Source of the DNA: Opitutia bacterium UBA7397
GTDB taxonomy: Bacteria > Verrucomicrobiota > Verrucomicrobiia > Opitutales > UBA953
DNA length: 36,010 nt
NCBI GenBank assembly: GCA_002470605.1
Contig: DKND01000044.1
Coordinates: 1 to 36,010 of the forward strand
Direction of reading: 5' to 3'
The notes under the pieces are model-generated. The model had not been told where the DNA came from, made no database searches, and worked only from the letters and a program-made list of their open reading frames with translations. Below are positions 22,973 to 31,698 of this stretch, piece after piece. Within the stretch, counting starts at the first letter, position 1. Each line of letters starts with the position of its first letter. The position numbers and the translations under genes are program-made.

Positions 22973-24361
22973 TCAGGCCGTAAGATAGCAGGGCAGCAAG
23001 GCGGCGTCCGTCATCCCATGGATAATCTTCTTATCTGCCGGACAGAAGGTCGAAAGGATTCCGGAAAGCTCGACCGTATCCCCATCGACAAAGAAGTAGG
23101 GGCAGAGCCTAACGCGTCCATCCGCCGGCACAATTGAGCCATCATCAGCGAAAACGGGGTGCGTCAGGCGCGAAGGTTTGTGATATTCCTGCATCACATG
23201 GAACGTTTCGTTCTCAGGGTTGAGGGCGTCTTCGATCGCTTCCAGCCATTCCTCCCGTGAGACATCGCTACCGAGGGTAACACTACGGGCACCCCAGGCG
23301 GTCTCATGGAAGCCGCTCGCCTTGATGATCAAGTTACGTTCGCGTTGAGAGGCCTCGGCGAGTTCCGTCCATTCCCGAATGGGTCGTCCGTTCACGTTCG
23401 GCGCATGCAGTACGGCCGTCGGCGGCAATTCGGTCTTCTCCATGATCCACGTCTGGGGAACGATACGGAAGAGGGCGGCGAGGTGATCTTCGGGCAGGTT
23501 TTCTTTCCAGAATTCCACCAGTTGCGGATGGTGAAGCAGCGCTAGGCCGAGCTTCTCTTCCTGAAAAGCCTTCATGGGCGGCGTCAGGGCGAGCGTGCCG
23601 GCTTCGACCGCATTAAAGATACCGTCTGCTCCTTTGACGTTCGCGAGGTCAAAGAGCTCAAAGAAGCGATAGAGCGTATCGATCCGGCGCGGCACGCCAT
23701 CCACGGGGATGAAAGAACCTTCTCCCATCTGCATGATCTGGGAAGGATTCACCACCTGCACATCATGACCCAGCGAGCGCAGCTTTTCGGCCAACCAGTC
23801 GAACTCCGGACGATACGTGGCGGATTCGTCGCTCACCACGATGGCGACCAAGGGGTATTTCTGCTGAGGCGTAAGTTTGCTCAGCGCGTGCATGAAGCGA
23901 TTGGGCATCGCCGTCCCGCCGATGACGGAAGGAAAGTCTTCCGCATAAACTTCATTCAGGTATGCCGTCAAGCCGACGCCGCCGGGAACGCTATCCAGTT
24001 CGGTCATCGTGAAACCTTGATCCGTGATCAGAAGGTCGGGACGGAGGACTACCGGCGACTGACCTTTGACGGCGCGGTGGCGGCCGTGCTCGATCAGCCC
24101 CGCCGGCTTGTAGCGGTCGAGGTAAGCGGAAACCCAAGGTGCGTGCACATCACGGTTACGCAGGATTTTCTTGTCCGTGAAGGAACGGACGTAGAGACGC
24201 TCCAAGGCGCGCTGATAACTAAGGCAAGCCGCCCCGATGATTTTGAGGTCCTTGAGTTGGGCTGGAGAAATGGGCCACGGCTCCGGGGAGAGTTTCCAGA
24301 TTTTCTCCGCGAACAGCGGCGGATCGAGTAATTTATGACGGAGAAATTCCCGAGTGGGCAT
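22973..24361 (-). CDS. Uncharacterised ATP-grasp-like protein
   Basis: A 462-residue cytoplasmic protein that I do not recognise with certainty. RPDLLITDQGFTMTELDSVP followed by GGVGLTAYLNEVYAED, and later LIIKASGFHETAWGARSV, resemble the ligand and nucleotide segments of ATP-grasp enzymes, especially circularly permuted or glutathionylspermidine-synthase-like ones, which join a carboxylate to an amine using ATP. No signal peptide or membrane segment is seen. It starts 13 bases after prfB stops and ends 55 bases before the DsbD-like gene, so the three are probably cotranscribed. The ATG at 24361 is the natural start. A ligase role is inference; a non-enzymatic or transferase role remains possible. 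Confidence 0.6.
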   Translation of the reverse strand: MPTREFLRHKLLDPPLFAEKIWKLSPEPWPISPAQLKDLKIIGAACLSYQRALERLYVRSFTDKKILRNRDVHAPWVSAYLDRYKPAGLIEHGRHRAVKGQSPVVLRPDLLITDQGFTMTELDSVPGGVGLTAYLNEVYAEDFPSVIGGTAMPNRFMHALSKLTPQQKYPLVAIVVSDESATYRPEFDWLAEKLRSLGHDVQVVNPSQIMQMGEGSFIPVDGVPRRIDTLYRFFELFDLANVKGADGIFNAVEAGTLALTPPMKAFQEEKLGLALLHHPQLVEFWKENLPEDHLAALFRIVPQTWIMEKTELPPTAVLHAPNVNGRPIREWTELAEASQRERNLIIKASGFHETAWGARSVTLGSDVSREEWLEAIEDALNPENETFHVMQEYHKPSRLTHPVFADDGSIVPADGRVRLCPYFFVDGDTVELSGILSTFCPADKKIIHGMTDAALLPCYLTA

Positions 24362-24374
24362 GACGAAAGGGAGG

Positions 24375-25520
24375 TTAGTCCTCGATTTTTATATCCTTAT
24401 TACGCGAACGCGGGCCGCCGGCGCGCAACCAGCCATTGATAAAGGAGTCGATATCCCCGTCCATCACGGCCTGGATGTTGCCAGTTTCGACGCCGGTCCG
24501 GAGGTCTTTAACCATCTGATAAGGCTGGAAGACATAAGAACGAATCTGGTTACCCCAGCCGATGTCACCTTTTTCACCATAGTAGCGTTCCATTTCGGCC
24601 CGCTTGTCGTCCTGTAGTTTTTCGTAAATACGGGCGCGGAGAATCTTCATCGCCAAGGCGCGATTCTTGACCTGAGAACGTTCGCGCTGACAGGCCACGA
24701 CTAAGCCGGTCGGGATATGCGTCAGTCGCACGGCAGATTCGGTTTTATTGACGTGCTGGCCGCCCTTACCGCTGGAACGATAGACATCGACGCGAAGGTC
24801 AGCCTCATTGATCTCGACTTCGATATCATCGTCGATTTCAGCAACGACGTCGACCGAAGCAAACGATGTGTGACGACGGGCGTTCGCATCGAAGGGCGAG
24901 ATACGGACTAGGCGGTGCACGCCACGTTCCGCCTTGGCGTAACCATAGGCATTCGGACCTTCGATGCGGAAAGTCGCCTGGCTGATGCCGGCGCCTTCGC
25001 CTTCGGCGACGTCTTCGATTTCAATCTTAAAACCACGACGTTCCGCCCAGCGGGTATACATGCGGAAGAGGAGGTCGGCCCAATCGTTAGATTCGGTGCC
25101 ACCGGCGCCAGCCTTGACCGTCATGATGGCGTTGGATTTATCGTGCAGTCCGGAAAGGAAAGAAGCGATCTCAAGGTCGGCGACGGCCGCAATCAGGTCG
25201 GTGCCCAAAGTGCGCAGTTCTTCGATTTCGGCATCAGCGGTGCCATCCGGTGATTCGGTAATCAGTTCCGCCAAAGTCTTGGCATCTTCGATCTGACGAC
25301 GGAAAGCGATCTGCGGCGCAACGATGACCTTATACCCGTTACATTCCGTGATGACCTTCTGGGCACTTTTTTGGCTATCCCAAAAAGTGGGTGCGCCCAT
25401 CTGTTCCTCGAGCTTGGCGATGAGGATCTGGCGCCCAGGGACATCGAGAAATTTCCAGAGATAACCGGCACGCCGTTCGACTTCTTCGAGGTTGGCACGA
25501 ATTTCTGGCGGAATATACAT
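24375..25520 (-). CDS. prfB: Peptide chain release factor 2
   Basis: A 381-residue class I release factor that ends translation at UGA and UAA. The anticodon-like tripeptide is SPF at 208-210, specific to RF2 rather than RF1 (PxT), and the catalytic GGQ is at 253-255 in SGKGGQHVNKTES. Length is normal. Many bacteria express RF2 through a programmed +1 frameshift near codon 25 at an in-frame UGA; here the corresponding stretch (RRAGYLWKFLDVPGR) is read straight through with no UGA, so autoregulation by frameshifting is absent. The start is the ATG at 25520 (MYIPPEIRANLEE), with a TTG nine codons upstream as a weaker choice. It heads a minus-strand operon with the ATP-grasp-like and DsbD-like genes. 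Confidence 0.96.
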   Translation of the reverse strand: MYIPPEIRANLEEVERRAGYLWKFLDVPGRQILIAKLEEQMGAPTFWDSQKSAQKVITECNGYKVIVAPQIAFRRQIEDAKTLAELITESPDGTADAEIEELRTLGTDLIAAVADLEIASFLSGLHDKSNAIMTVKAGAGGTESNDWADLLFRMYTRWAERRGFKIEIEDVAEGEGAGISQATFRIEGPNAYGYAKAERGVHRLVRISPFDANARRHTSFASVDVVAEIDDDIEVEINEADLRVDVYRSSGKGGQHVNKTESAVRLTHIPTGLVVACQRERSQVKNRALAMKILRARIYEKLQDDKRAEMERYYGEKGDIGWGNQIRSYVFQPYQMVKDLRTGVETGNIQAVMDGDIDSFINGWLRAGGPRSRNKDIKIED

Positions 25521-25699
25521 TTTAAAAAGAGAGGGTAAGTTGTTCAATCGTCCCTAAGGTCGAAGTTTCAAAAATAGGGGATACAGGGGCTAATGGCTTA
25601 TTTCAACCGCAGAGTGGGGCCGGAGCGCGTGAGCAGCATTACGTTGTTCCGTGCATGGTCGCACTTGCACCCGTAAGGCAGGCGGGCATAGATGCATCC

Positions 25700-28252
25700 A
25701 TGTCCTACCTCGAAGGGTTAAGTTTTGCGCAAATAGCAGGCCCGCTGCCAGAGCGTAGGGTCTTGGCCAATGGGTTGGAGGTCGTCTTTGTGCACCGACC
25801 AGGCATCGGCTTATGCACGGTCCAAGCGTGGGTCCGGACGGGTAGCGTGCATGAAGGACGCTGGGATGGTTCCGGCATCTCACATTATCTGGAACACATG
25901 GTCTTCAAGGGGACGGCGCGGTTTTCCAACCGCGAGCTCACGGAGGCCGTGCATCGTTGCGGCGGATCCTCCAACGCGTATACCACGTTTGATCGGACGG
26001 TCTATTATATCGACGCGCCTCAGGAAGGTTTTGAAACCGCGATGGAGGCCGTGGCAGATATGGTCTTTGATCCGCTTATCACGGACGCAGATGCGAAGAT
26101 GGAGCGCGAAGTCATTTTACGAGAGATCGCCATGCGTGATGACGAACACGATTCCGTCTTGGCCGAATCGATCTTACACGAAGCCGTCCGCTCGCATTCC
26201 TTACGCCATCCGGTGATCGGTCATCGCGAACTTTTCGTCCGCATTACGCCGGATGACTTAAGAGCTTATCACGCCGGCCGCTATGTTCCTTCCAATGTCG
26301 TACTGGCCATCGGCGGCTCGATGGAGGCCGAAGAAGCATTTGCCGCAGCGGAGAAATGGTTCGGGTGCTTTGTGCGGCGACCAGTATTGGAAACGACAAC
26401 GTCATCTGAACCGCCTCAGGGCGGCATCCGTCGTACCGACCTGGTCCGTGACGTCAATACGAGCAAAGGCGTGCTGTGCTGGCGGGCGCCTGGCCTATTT
26501 GATGAAGGTCGAGCAGCCCTTGATTTATTCTTGGGCGTACTTGGCGCTGGCAACAGTTCGGTGCTTTGGAACGAGATGCGCGAAAAACGCAAACTGGTGC
26601 ATAGCATCGATGCTTCAGCTTTTGGTATTCGCGAGCTAGGCTTAGCTTGGCTCGGATGGTCAGGTGAGGCCGGAGCGGATATTCCGGCCATCGAGAAAGG
26701 AACGCTCGAATTGGTGGATGGCCTGCTTCAACGCGGCGTGAACTTGACTGAATTTGAAAAAGTCCGGCGCCAGGCTGTCGTCTCCATGGTGAATGGAATG
26801 AAAAATATTCACGGATTCACCTCCCGGAGCGCGTACGCCGCCGCCATCGGTTATGACATCAACTGGCCGCAATGCGGTGTCGAACACCTCGCCAAACTTT
26901 CGCCAGATGACCTTACCAAAGAAGCCCGCCGCTGGCTGAAGCCCGACCTGGTCACCTTCGGAACTTTAAAAGGCGGCAAGGCTCCGACGCAGCCAGCGGT
27001 CAAAACCATCGTCAATCCCCCCGATAAATTCGAGACCATGGTTTTGCCCAATGGCGTACGGGTGGTGCTTCAGCATGACAGCACGATGCCCAAGGCCGGC
27101 GTCGGCGTCTTTCTCGCGGCCGGGGCGGCGTATGAAAATCCCGAACACCGCGGCATAACCGGCTTATTGTCCACGCTCTTCGCCCGCGATACCGTGAAGC
27201 GATCGAAAGAAGAAGTCGCTTCCACCGTGGACGGCTTGGGCATGACATTCAGCGATCACGCTTCGCAGATATCGCTAGGCCTTTGGGGCGAGGGCTTAAG
27301 CTCAGATTTCAACGCTGTTTCTGGCCTGGTAGCTGATGGCATCCTCTGTCCAACCTTACTTCCTGACACGATCGCCATCGAACAGGCAGCCATGATTTCG
27401 GCCTGTCGGGAGGCAGAAGATGATATCGTCGAAAAAGCACGCCTACGGCTATTGAAACAATATTTTGGCGAGCACCCCTTGGGAGTAGATGCCAACGGCA
27501 CGCCCGAGACACTGGCAAAGATTCAGCCGGCCAACCTCAGCAGCCTGCATCAATCCTTGGTAGTGGCGGGTAATATCGTCGTGGGCATCAGCGGAGATTT
27601 TGATCGCAAGGAAGCCCTTGATTTCGTGCAGACCCGGTTCGGCACTTTGCCCAAGGTCGCCTTTTCCGCCCTAAAGCTTACATTGCACCAACCCCTAAAA
27701 GCGGCAAAGGCCCTCGAACGCGCCCAAGGCGAGCAGGCGGTGGTTGCCATCGCGTTCCCGCATTGCGGTTTCGGACCCGACCAAGTGGTGGCGGCTAACG
27801 TCACCGAAGAACTCTTAAGTGGCATGGCCAGCGGACTTTTCCGACGAATCCGCGAAGAAAAAGGCATGGCCTATTTTGTAGGGGCATCACGGATCGAAGT
27901 CGTCGACCAGGGAATGTTCTATCTTTATGCCGGCACCTCGCCCGAAAGCGCTGAGGAAGTCGTCAAAGAAATGCGCTTGGAACTGGACCGGCTCCGAGCC
28001 GGTAAATTTAGACCAGATGAGATTGAGGATGCCAAAAGACGCCTAAGGGTTTCCCGGCGCCAAAGCCGCCAATCCGTCGGTGCTCGCCTGCAAGGCGCAC
28101 TCATCCGTGAAGTTGCCGGACTTGGGGCAAACTTTGATGCCGAATGGGAGCGACGGATGGGCTTAACCGACGGTCTGTCGGTTCAGAAATTCGCCCAGGA
28201 ATACCTGGCGATTAAATTCGAACAGGAATTGATTGTCTTGCCTAAAGCCTAA
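25700..28252 (+). CDS. M16 family zinc peptidase, two halves fused
   Basis: An 850-residue protein of the pitrilysin/processing-peptidase family with no signal peptide. The N-terminal half (about 1-410) holds the inverted zinc motif HYLEH at 62-66, and the distal ligand region EREVILREIAMRDDE about 75 residues later. The C-terminal half repeats the fold (VLPNGVRVVLQHDSTMP) but has HRGITGLLSTLFARD where the zinc site would be, so it is catalytically inactive and probably closes the chamber, as in pitrilysin-type single-chain enzymes. Many bacterial relatives are about 420 residues and pair as two chains. I use the ATG at 25700 (MSYLEGLSF); an in-frame ATG at 25655 would add 15 residues. The stop codon overlaps that of the convergent transporter gene. 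The substrate is unknown. Confidence 0.9.
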   Translation: MSYLEGLSFAQIAGPLPERRVLANGLEVVFVHRPGIGLCTVQAWVRTGSVHEGRWDGSGISHYLEHMVFKGTARFSNRELTEAVHRCGGSSNAYTTFDRTVYYIDAPQEGFETAMEAVADMVFDPLITDADAKMEREVILREIAMRDDEHDSVLAESILHEAVRSHSLRHPVIGHRELFVRITPDDLRAYHAGRYVPSNVVLAIGGSMEAEEAFAAAEKWFGCFVRRPVLETTTSSEPPQGGIRRTDLVRDVNTSKGVLCWRAPGLFDEGRAALDLFLGVLGAGNSSVLWNEMREKRKLVHSIDASAFGIRELGLAWLGWSGEAGADIPAIEKGTLELVDGLLQRGVNLTEFEKVRRQAVVSMVNGMKNIHGFTSRSAYAAAIGYDINWPQCGVEHLAKLSPDDLTKEARRWLKPDLVTFGTLKGGKAPTQPAVKTIVNPPDKFETMVLPNGVRVVLQHDSTMPKAGVGVFLAAGAAYENPEHRGITGLLSTLFARDTVKRSKEEVASTVDGLGMTFSDHASQISLGLWGEGLSSDFNAVSGLVADGILCPTLLPDTIAIEQAAMISACREAEDDIVEKARLRLLKQYFGEHPLGVDANGTPETLAKIQPANLSSLHQSLVVAGNIVVGISGDFDRKEALDFVQTRFGTLPKVAFSALKLTLHQPLKAAKALERAQGEQAVVAIAFPHCGFGPDQVVAANVTEELLSGMASGLFRRIREEKGMAYFVGASRIEVVDQGMFYLYAGTSPESAEEVVKEMRLELDRLRAGKFRPDEIEDAKRRLRVSRRQSRQSVGARLQGALIREVAGLGANFDAEWERRMGLTDGLSVQKFAQEYLAIKFEQELIVLPKA

Positions 28253-29523
28253 GCCGCTTCGAAGTGCTTTCGGGCACGGACGGACACCCAGATACCGGGA
28301 ATGCCTAAGAGTAGGGCGCCGATAAAATAATGGGCATAACCCAGTTGAGTCGCGAGCGCGCCAGCCCATAATCCTGGAAGATAATTAGCCAAAAGAGCAC
28401 AGGTAGAGAGAGCGGCGTAACGAACGGCGGCACTTGGACCCGAGGCTAGTTTCATCATGGATAACAAGAGAGCGCAGAGACCGGCACCGTAGGCTAGGTA
28501 TTCCATGAAGAAAACAGTGCCTATAACGCGGGTGGGCTGCCCAGGGTGGTAGGCGAGCCAGGCGATCAACGCCAAGGGCAAGTGCATCACGATGCCCAAG
28601 GGCACCAGCGTGGCACGTAGGCCATAAAGACCGACGACGAAGGAGCCGACAAGCCCGCCTACCGTCAACCCGCCAACAGCGGTCCAGAGCCTGAGGATGG
28701 CATAACTTTCATTATCTAAGGCGAGTCCGCCCGCGGCGACCGTGGCCATGGAGAAAAGCGGCAAGATTCTTGCCATATGAATTTCGCTCGCCCGATAGAA
28801 AAAGATCAAACCAAGGACGGCACCGAGACGCGGATCGCGGAGGAGATCAGTCAGGCCATCCCGCATGAGTTTGGATCTTTGCGCAAGGCCGAGGAGATCC
28901 GTCGGAGTGGATGGCTCGCGGCGGAAGCTGATGAAGTTAACGACTACGGCCAAAAAGGCGATCGTAGCGGCCGAGTAGACCGCGAGAGACCAAGCTTGGT
29001 GAGCGGAAGCCCCGTGAGCCATCAGATTACCCGCCAACCAAATCAGGACCGGACCGCATAAAACACCTCCGAATTTTGAGGCAAAATTAACCAAGCCCGA
29101 ATAATTAGCCCGAGATTGATCATTCAACGAGCCGACAAAATAACCATCGAGGGCATAGTCATGACTAGCGGCCAAAAACGAGATAAGCACCAAGCCTCCA
29201 AGGATTAATCCGAGCGATGGCAGCGTGTCACCGATGGTCCAACCTAACAAAGCGAGCACACCCGCGATTAAGAGTTGGGTCCAAAGGATGAAGCTCTTGG
29301 GCGCAAATAGGGAAATCAGCGGAGCAAGTAAGATTTTAACTCCCAAGATCAACCCCAGGACCGCGACGACCTTGGTGATACTCGCATCTGCCAAGCCCGT
29401 ATTCTTTAGGGCAACCGGTAAGGCTTCATCACGGATTGCCGCCGGTATCGCCTGAAACAGATAACCACCCGTCACCCATAACCAAACGTAGCGAGGACGG
29501 GTCAAGGCGACGGCGGCTTGCAT
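28249..29523 (-). CDS. AmpG-like (PAT family) MFS transporter
   Basis: A 424-residue inner-membrane protein with about twelve hydrophobic helices. SHDYALDGYFVGSLNDQSR between helices 4 and 5 matches the AmpG/PAT-type motif in which AmpG has a QDIAIDAY-like sequence. AmpG itself imports muropeptides for cell-wall recycling; other PAT members carry acetyl-CoA or siderophores, so the substrate here is not certain. It is the last gene of the operon that begins with the Mla genes and starts five bases after the stop of the upstream gene. The C terminus ends ARKHFEAA, and the stop codon overlaps the convergent M16 gene by four bases. Confidence 0.8.
   Translation of the reverse strand: MQAAVALTRPRYVWLWVTGGYLFQAIPAAIRDEALPVALKNTGLADASITKVVAVLGLILGVKILLAPLISLFAPKSFILWTQLLIAGVLALLGWTIGDTLPSLGLILGGLVLISFLAASHDYALDGYFVGSLNDQSRANYSGLVNFASKFGGVLCGPVLIWLAGNLMAHGASAHQAWSLAVYSAATIAFLAVVVNFISFRREPSTPTDLLGLAQRSKLMRDGLTDLLRDPRLGAVLGLIFFYRASEIHMARILPLFSMATVAAGGLALDNESYAILRLWTAVGGLTVGGLVGSFVVGLYGLRATLVPLGIVMHLPLALIAWLAYHPGQPTRVIGTVFFMEYLAYGAGLCALLLSMMKLASGPSAAVRYAALSTCALLANYLPGLWAGALATQLGYAHYFIGALLLGIPGIWVSVRARKHFEAA
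28253..28255. other. Convergent overlap of M16 and transporter genes
   Basis: The M16 gene stops with TAA at 28250-28252 and the transporter stops with TAG on the minus strand at 28249-28251, so the two coding regions share bases 28249-28252. No hairpin terminator is seen there; transcripts from both sides must overlap. Confidence 0.6.
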
Positions 29524-29528
29524 GCGAC

Positions 29529-30389
29529 TTATTTGCCCTGTTCGCCTAATTGATTTCGTCCGTAAAAATCAACGGAGCGCAATAACCCATCGACGAATTT
29601 AGCCGAAGTGACGTTGAGGCCCATCAACTCTGCGTCCGTCAAGTCGAGCATTTCGCCGGGGCGGAAAGTCCTTTGTGTGTCCGTCAGTTTAGAGATCATC
29701 TTAGGTTTGTCGCTAGGCGCTATCTCCTGTGAGGAGAGCGGGTGTGCAGACACGCCCTCCGGGAGCTCAAGCTTAGGAGCCGAATCTGCAGTCGCATGTG
29801 CGTCTGGTTCGGCTGGAAAGTCTTTCATGGCCTTAAATTCGAGCGTTAACGAGCCGTCAGGGGCGATATCATCATTGGTTACCAATCCGCCTCGAGCCAA
29901 GACCCGCAGGGCTGCGGCCAAACTGAAAACGCCATCTTCAAGTTCGCAGACGATGCCGAAGGCCTCTTCCAATTCTTGGAATTTATCCTGTAAGTTCATC
30001 TGGACGAAAGCCTGTTGCTTCTCGCCAATCAACCGATCGATTTCCGGACTTCCTTGCAGGTTTCTTCCACGTTCACGAATGAAGAGGCAAAGCAGGTGGC
30101 ATTGCGTCATGCATTCGGCCGCCAAGACCAAAAGGTCGTTGACGGTGGTCCGGAGCATCAAGCCACGGGCATACGCACGCATCTGGGCGGCCGGCAAATG
30201 AGCCTGCGGGACGGGCATTACCCGTGAAAGAGACGAGAAATGTTCATACGCCTTCGGGTCGGCGGTATGCATCCCGGCGATGCTGAAGGCCAGCATATCA
30301 TGCTGACGTTGTAAGGCCGTAAAAAAGTTACGGCTGATATTTTGCAACGAGATGACGCTCTCGCCGGGACCAGGTTGTGGTTGAGACAT
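29529..30389 (-). CDS. Uncharacterised helical protein in the Mla operon
   Basis: A 286-residue cytoplasmic protein with no family I recognise. Residues about 10-190 are predicted largely helical (for example LQNISRNFFTALQRQHD, VNDLLVLAAECMTQCH and EKQQAFVQMNLQDKFQ), with a possible coiled-coil around 125-160. ALRVLARGGLVTNDDI may be a short winged-helix-like end. A Ser/Pro/Ala-rich linker at about 200-235 leads to a short C-terminal segment (LDLTDAELMGLNVTSAKF). No signal peptide or membrane segment. It starts eight bases after the methyltransferase stops and ends five bases before the transporter starts, so it is cotranscribed with both. Confidence 0.72.
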   Translation of the reverse strand: MSQPQPGPGESVISLQNISRNFFTALQRQHDMLAFSIAGMHTADPKAYEHFSSLSRVMPVPQAHLPAAQMRAYARGLMLRTTVNDLLVLAAECMTQCHLLCLFIRERGRNLQGSPEIDRLIGEKQQAFVQMNLQDKFQELEEAFGIVCELEDGVFSLAAALRVLARGGLVTNDDIAPDGSLTLEFKAMKDFPAEPDAHATADSAPKLELPEGVSAHPLSSQEIAPSDKPKMISKLTDTQRTFRPGEMLDLTDAELMGLNVTSAKFVDGLLRSVDFYGRNQLGEQGK

Positions 30390-30397
30390 GGAGACGG

Positions 30398-31228
30398 TTA
30401 TTCAGTCGGAGGATTGGATTCTTTGCCTTTGGCATGACGAGCACGTTTTCGCGCCATGAAGCCATCAGTCCGAGGCTTGGGGGTCGCTGCGAACCAGGCC
30501 ATGACCAAAGGGGTCACTTCGGATAAATTGAGGGGGGATTGTCCAAGAATGCCAGGAAAACGGAAACAGTGTTCAACCCGAGGTTGGAGGTCAGGATCAA
30601 GTCGGTCACCGGAGATAAGCAGAGCCAGATGGCGAGCAGGGACCCGAACCGGAGTACCCAAGTCGATCTTTCGGCCCATGTCAGGGGAGAGCGCGACCAC
30701 GCAGCAACGATCTTCCACCAGTTTAAGTAAACCACCTAAAGCGGCGGCGCGCATCAACCGCAGGTTTTCCATCGCACCGCGCGAAAGATTCCATGCGGCG
30801 GGATGGAAGGCGATTTTTTCGGTACCTGAGGAGAGGAGCAAGCGCTTGAGACCGAATGCCGTCATGGAGCGAGCGATGGCGGCCAAGTCTTCGGGATTCG
30901 TGATACCATCTGCGATAACGATACTTTCGTGCGTTTCGCGCCATTCGGTGAAATCAGAAACCCGCGCCAATCCGAGATCGGGACGCATCGTCAAGGCGCA
31001 GACATCTTCACATGGGCCTTCGGCGGTCTCAGCTAATTCGATGGGGCCGACGATACGGGTCTTAACTCCCAACTCGGCAAACGCATGACTGTGCTCGGCT
31101 AAAGAGGGCGCAAAGGCAGCGGTTGCGACAATCTCACGTAAAGCTTTAGGATGATGCTCCAGACAGGCTAAAAGCGATTTAATGCCCCGGATGATGAGGC
31201 GATTAGGATGAGGGTCAGGGTTGGTCAT
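30398..31228 (-). CDS. SpoU/TrmH family RNA 2'-O-methyltransferase
   Basis: A 276-residue protein of the SPOUT class that methylates ribose 2'-OH in tRNA or rRNA using S-adenosylmethionine. The family motifs are in order: motif 1 IADGITNPEDLAAIARSMTA, where NPGNxG of the canonical form is NPEDLA, motif 2 near VRVPARHLALLISGD, and motif 3 SPLNLSEVTPLVMAW, which forms the knot (canonical SLNVS). AWNLSRGAMENLRLMRA corresponds to the RAS-GA segment. The N-terminal RLIIRGIKSLLACLE resembles the substrate-binding part of RlmB-type enzymes. The basic C terminus (ARKRARHAKGKES) could bind RNA. Its ATG overlaps the DUF5069 stop by four bases (ATGA), so it is translationally coupled. The target nucleotide is unknown. 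Confidence 0.85.
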   Translation of the reverse strand: MTNPDPHPNRLIIRGIKSLLACLEHHPKALREIVATAAFAPSLAEHSHAFAELGVKTRIVGPIELAETAEGPCEDVCALTMRPDLGLARVSDFTEWRETHESIVIADGITNPEDLAAIARSMTAFGLKRLLLSSGTEKIAFHPAAWNLSRGAMENLRLMRAAALGGLLKLVEDRCCVVALSPDMGRKIDLGTPVRVPARHLALLISGDRLDPDLQPRVEHCFRFPGILGQSPLNLSEVTPLVMAWFAATPKPRTDGFMARKRARHAKGKESNPPTE

Positions 31229-31698
31229 TTTATGCGGCCTTCATCGAAATCAATCATGTCGGCAAAAGAGATAATATCAGTACGCTGTTCGGCGCCCATC
31301 TTGCGCTTGGCATCAGCGAGGGCCTCGCGCCCCATTTCACTCATGCCCTTCTGGACGAGCTCGCGATTCCAAACATGAACGCGTAAGTCGCCGGGGAAGA
31401 CGGCAAGAAGTCTGGCATCAAGGTCCGTCGGGCTGACAGAATCTTTGACGCACTGGACGATGGTCTCAGGGTCGACGCCAAGATGAAGGCAAAGAAAACG
31501 GTCGAATCCCTTACAGAAGTTCCGCTGATACGATTTGGGAAGTTCGCCGCTGAGATGTTTACGTGCTTTAGCAAGGAAACGTGGCAAGTGCAGAAGGCCA
31601 GTCGCCGAATGCGGTACGTACGAAGATGGCAGATCATAGCAAATCTCGCCCGTGGCTTCGGAGTAGCCCACCTTAGGGGGTTGCGCTGGATCGGTCAT
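31225..31698 (-). CDS. DUF5069 family protein
   Basis: A 157-residue cytoplasmic protein that fits the DUF5069 family by LHLPRFLAKARKHLSGELP near the N terminus, followed by FDRFLCLHLGVDPETIVQCV and DLDARLLAVF. The family has no known function and is frequent in the PVC group. The gene overlaps its upstream neighbour (the auxiliary lipoprotein) by four bases and its downstream neighbour (the methyltransferase) by four bases, a tight arrangement that suggests coordinated expression but does not reveal its job. The C terminus is acidic (ADMIDFDEGRIK). Confidence 0.82.
   Translation of the reverse strand: MTDPAQPPKVGYSEATGEICYDLPSSYVPHSATGLLHLPRFLAKARKHLSGELPKSYQRNFCKGFDRFLCLHLGVDPETIVQCVKDSVSPTDLDARLLAVFPGDLRVHVWNRELVQKGMSEMGREALADAKRKMGAEQRTDIISFADMIDFDEGRIK

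Noticed and set aside
29608..31088. Plus-strand ORFs of about 200 codons opposite the unknown protein and the methyltransferase gene.
   Set aside because: Ser/Arg-rich translations without motifs, antisense to coupled genes of a clear operon.
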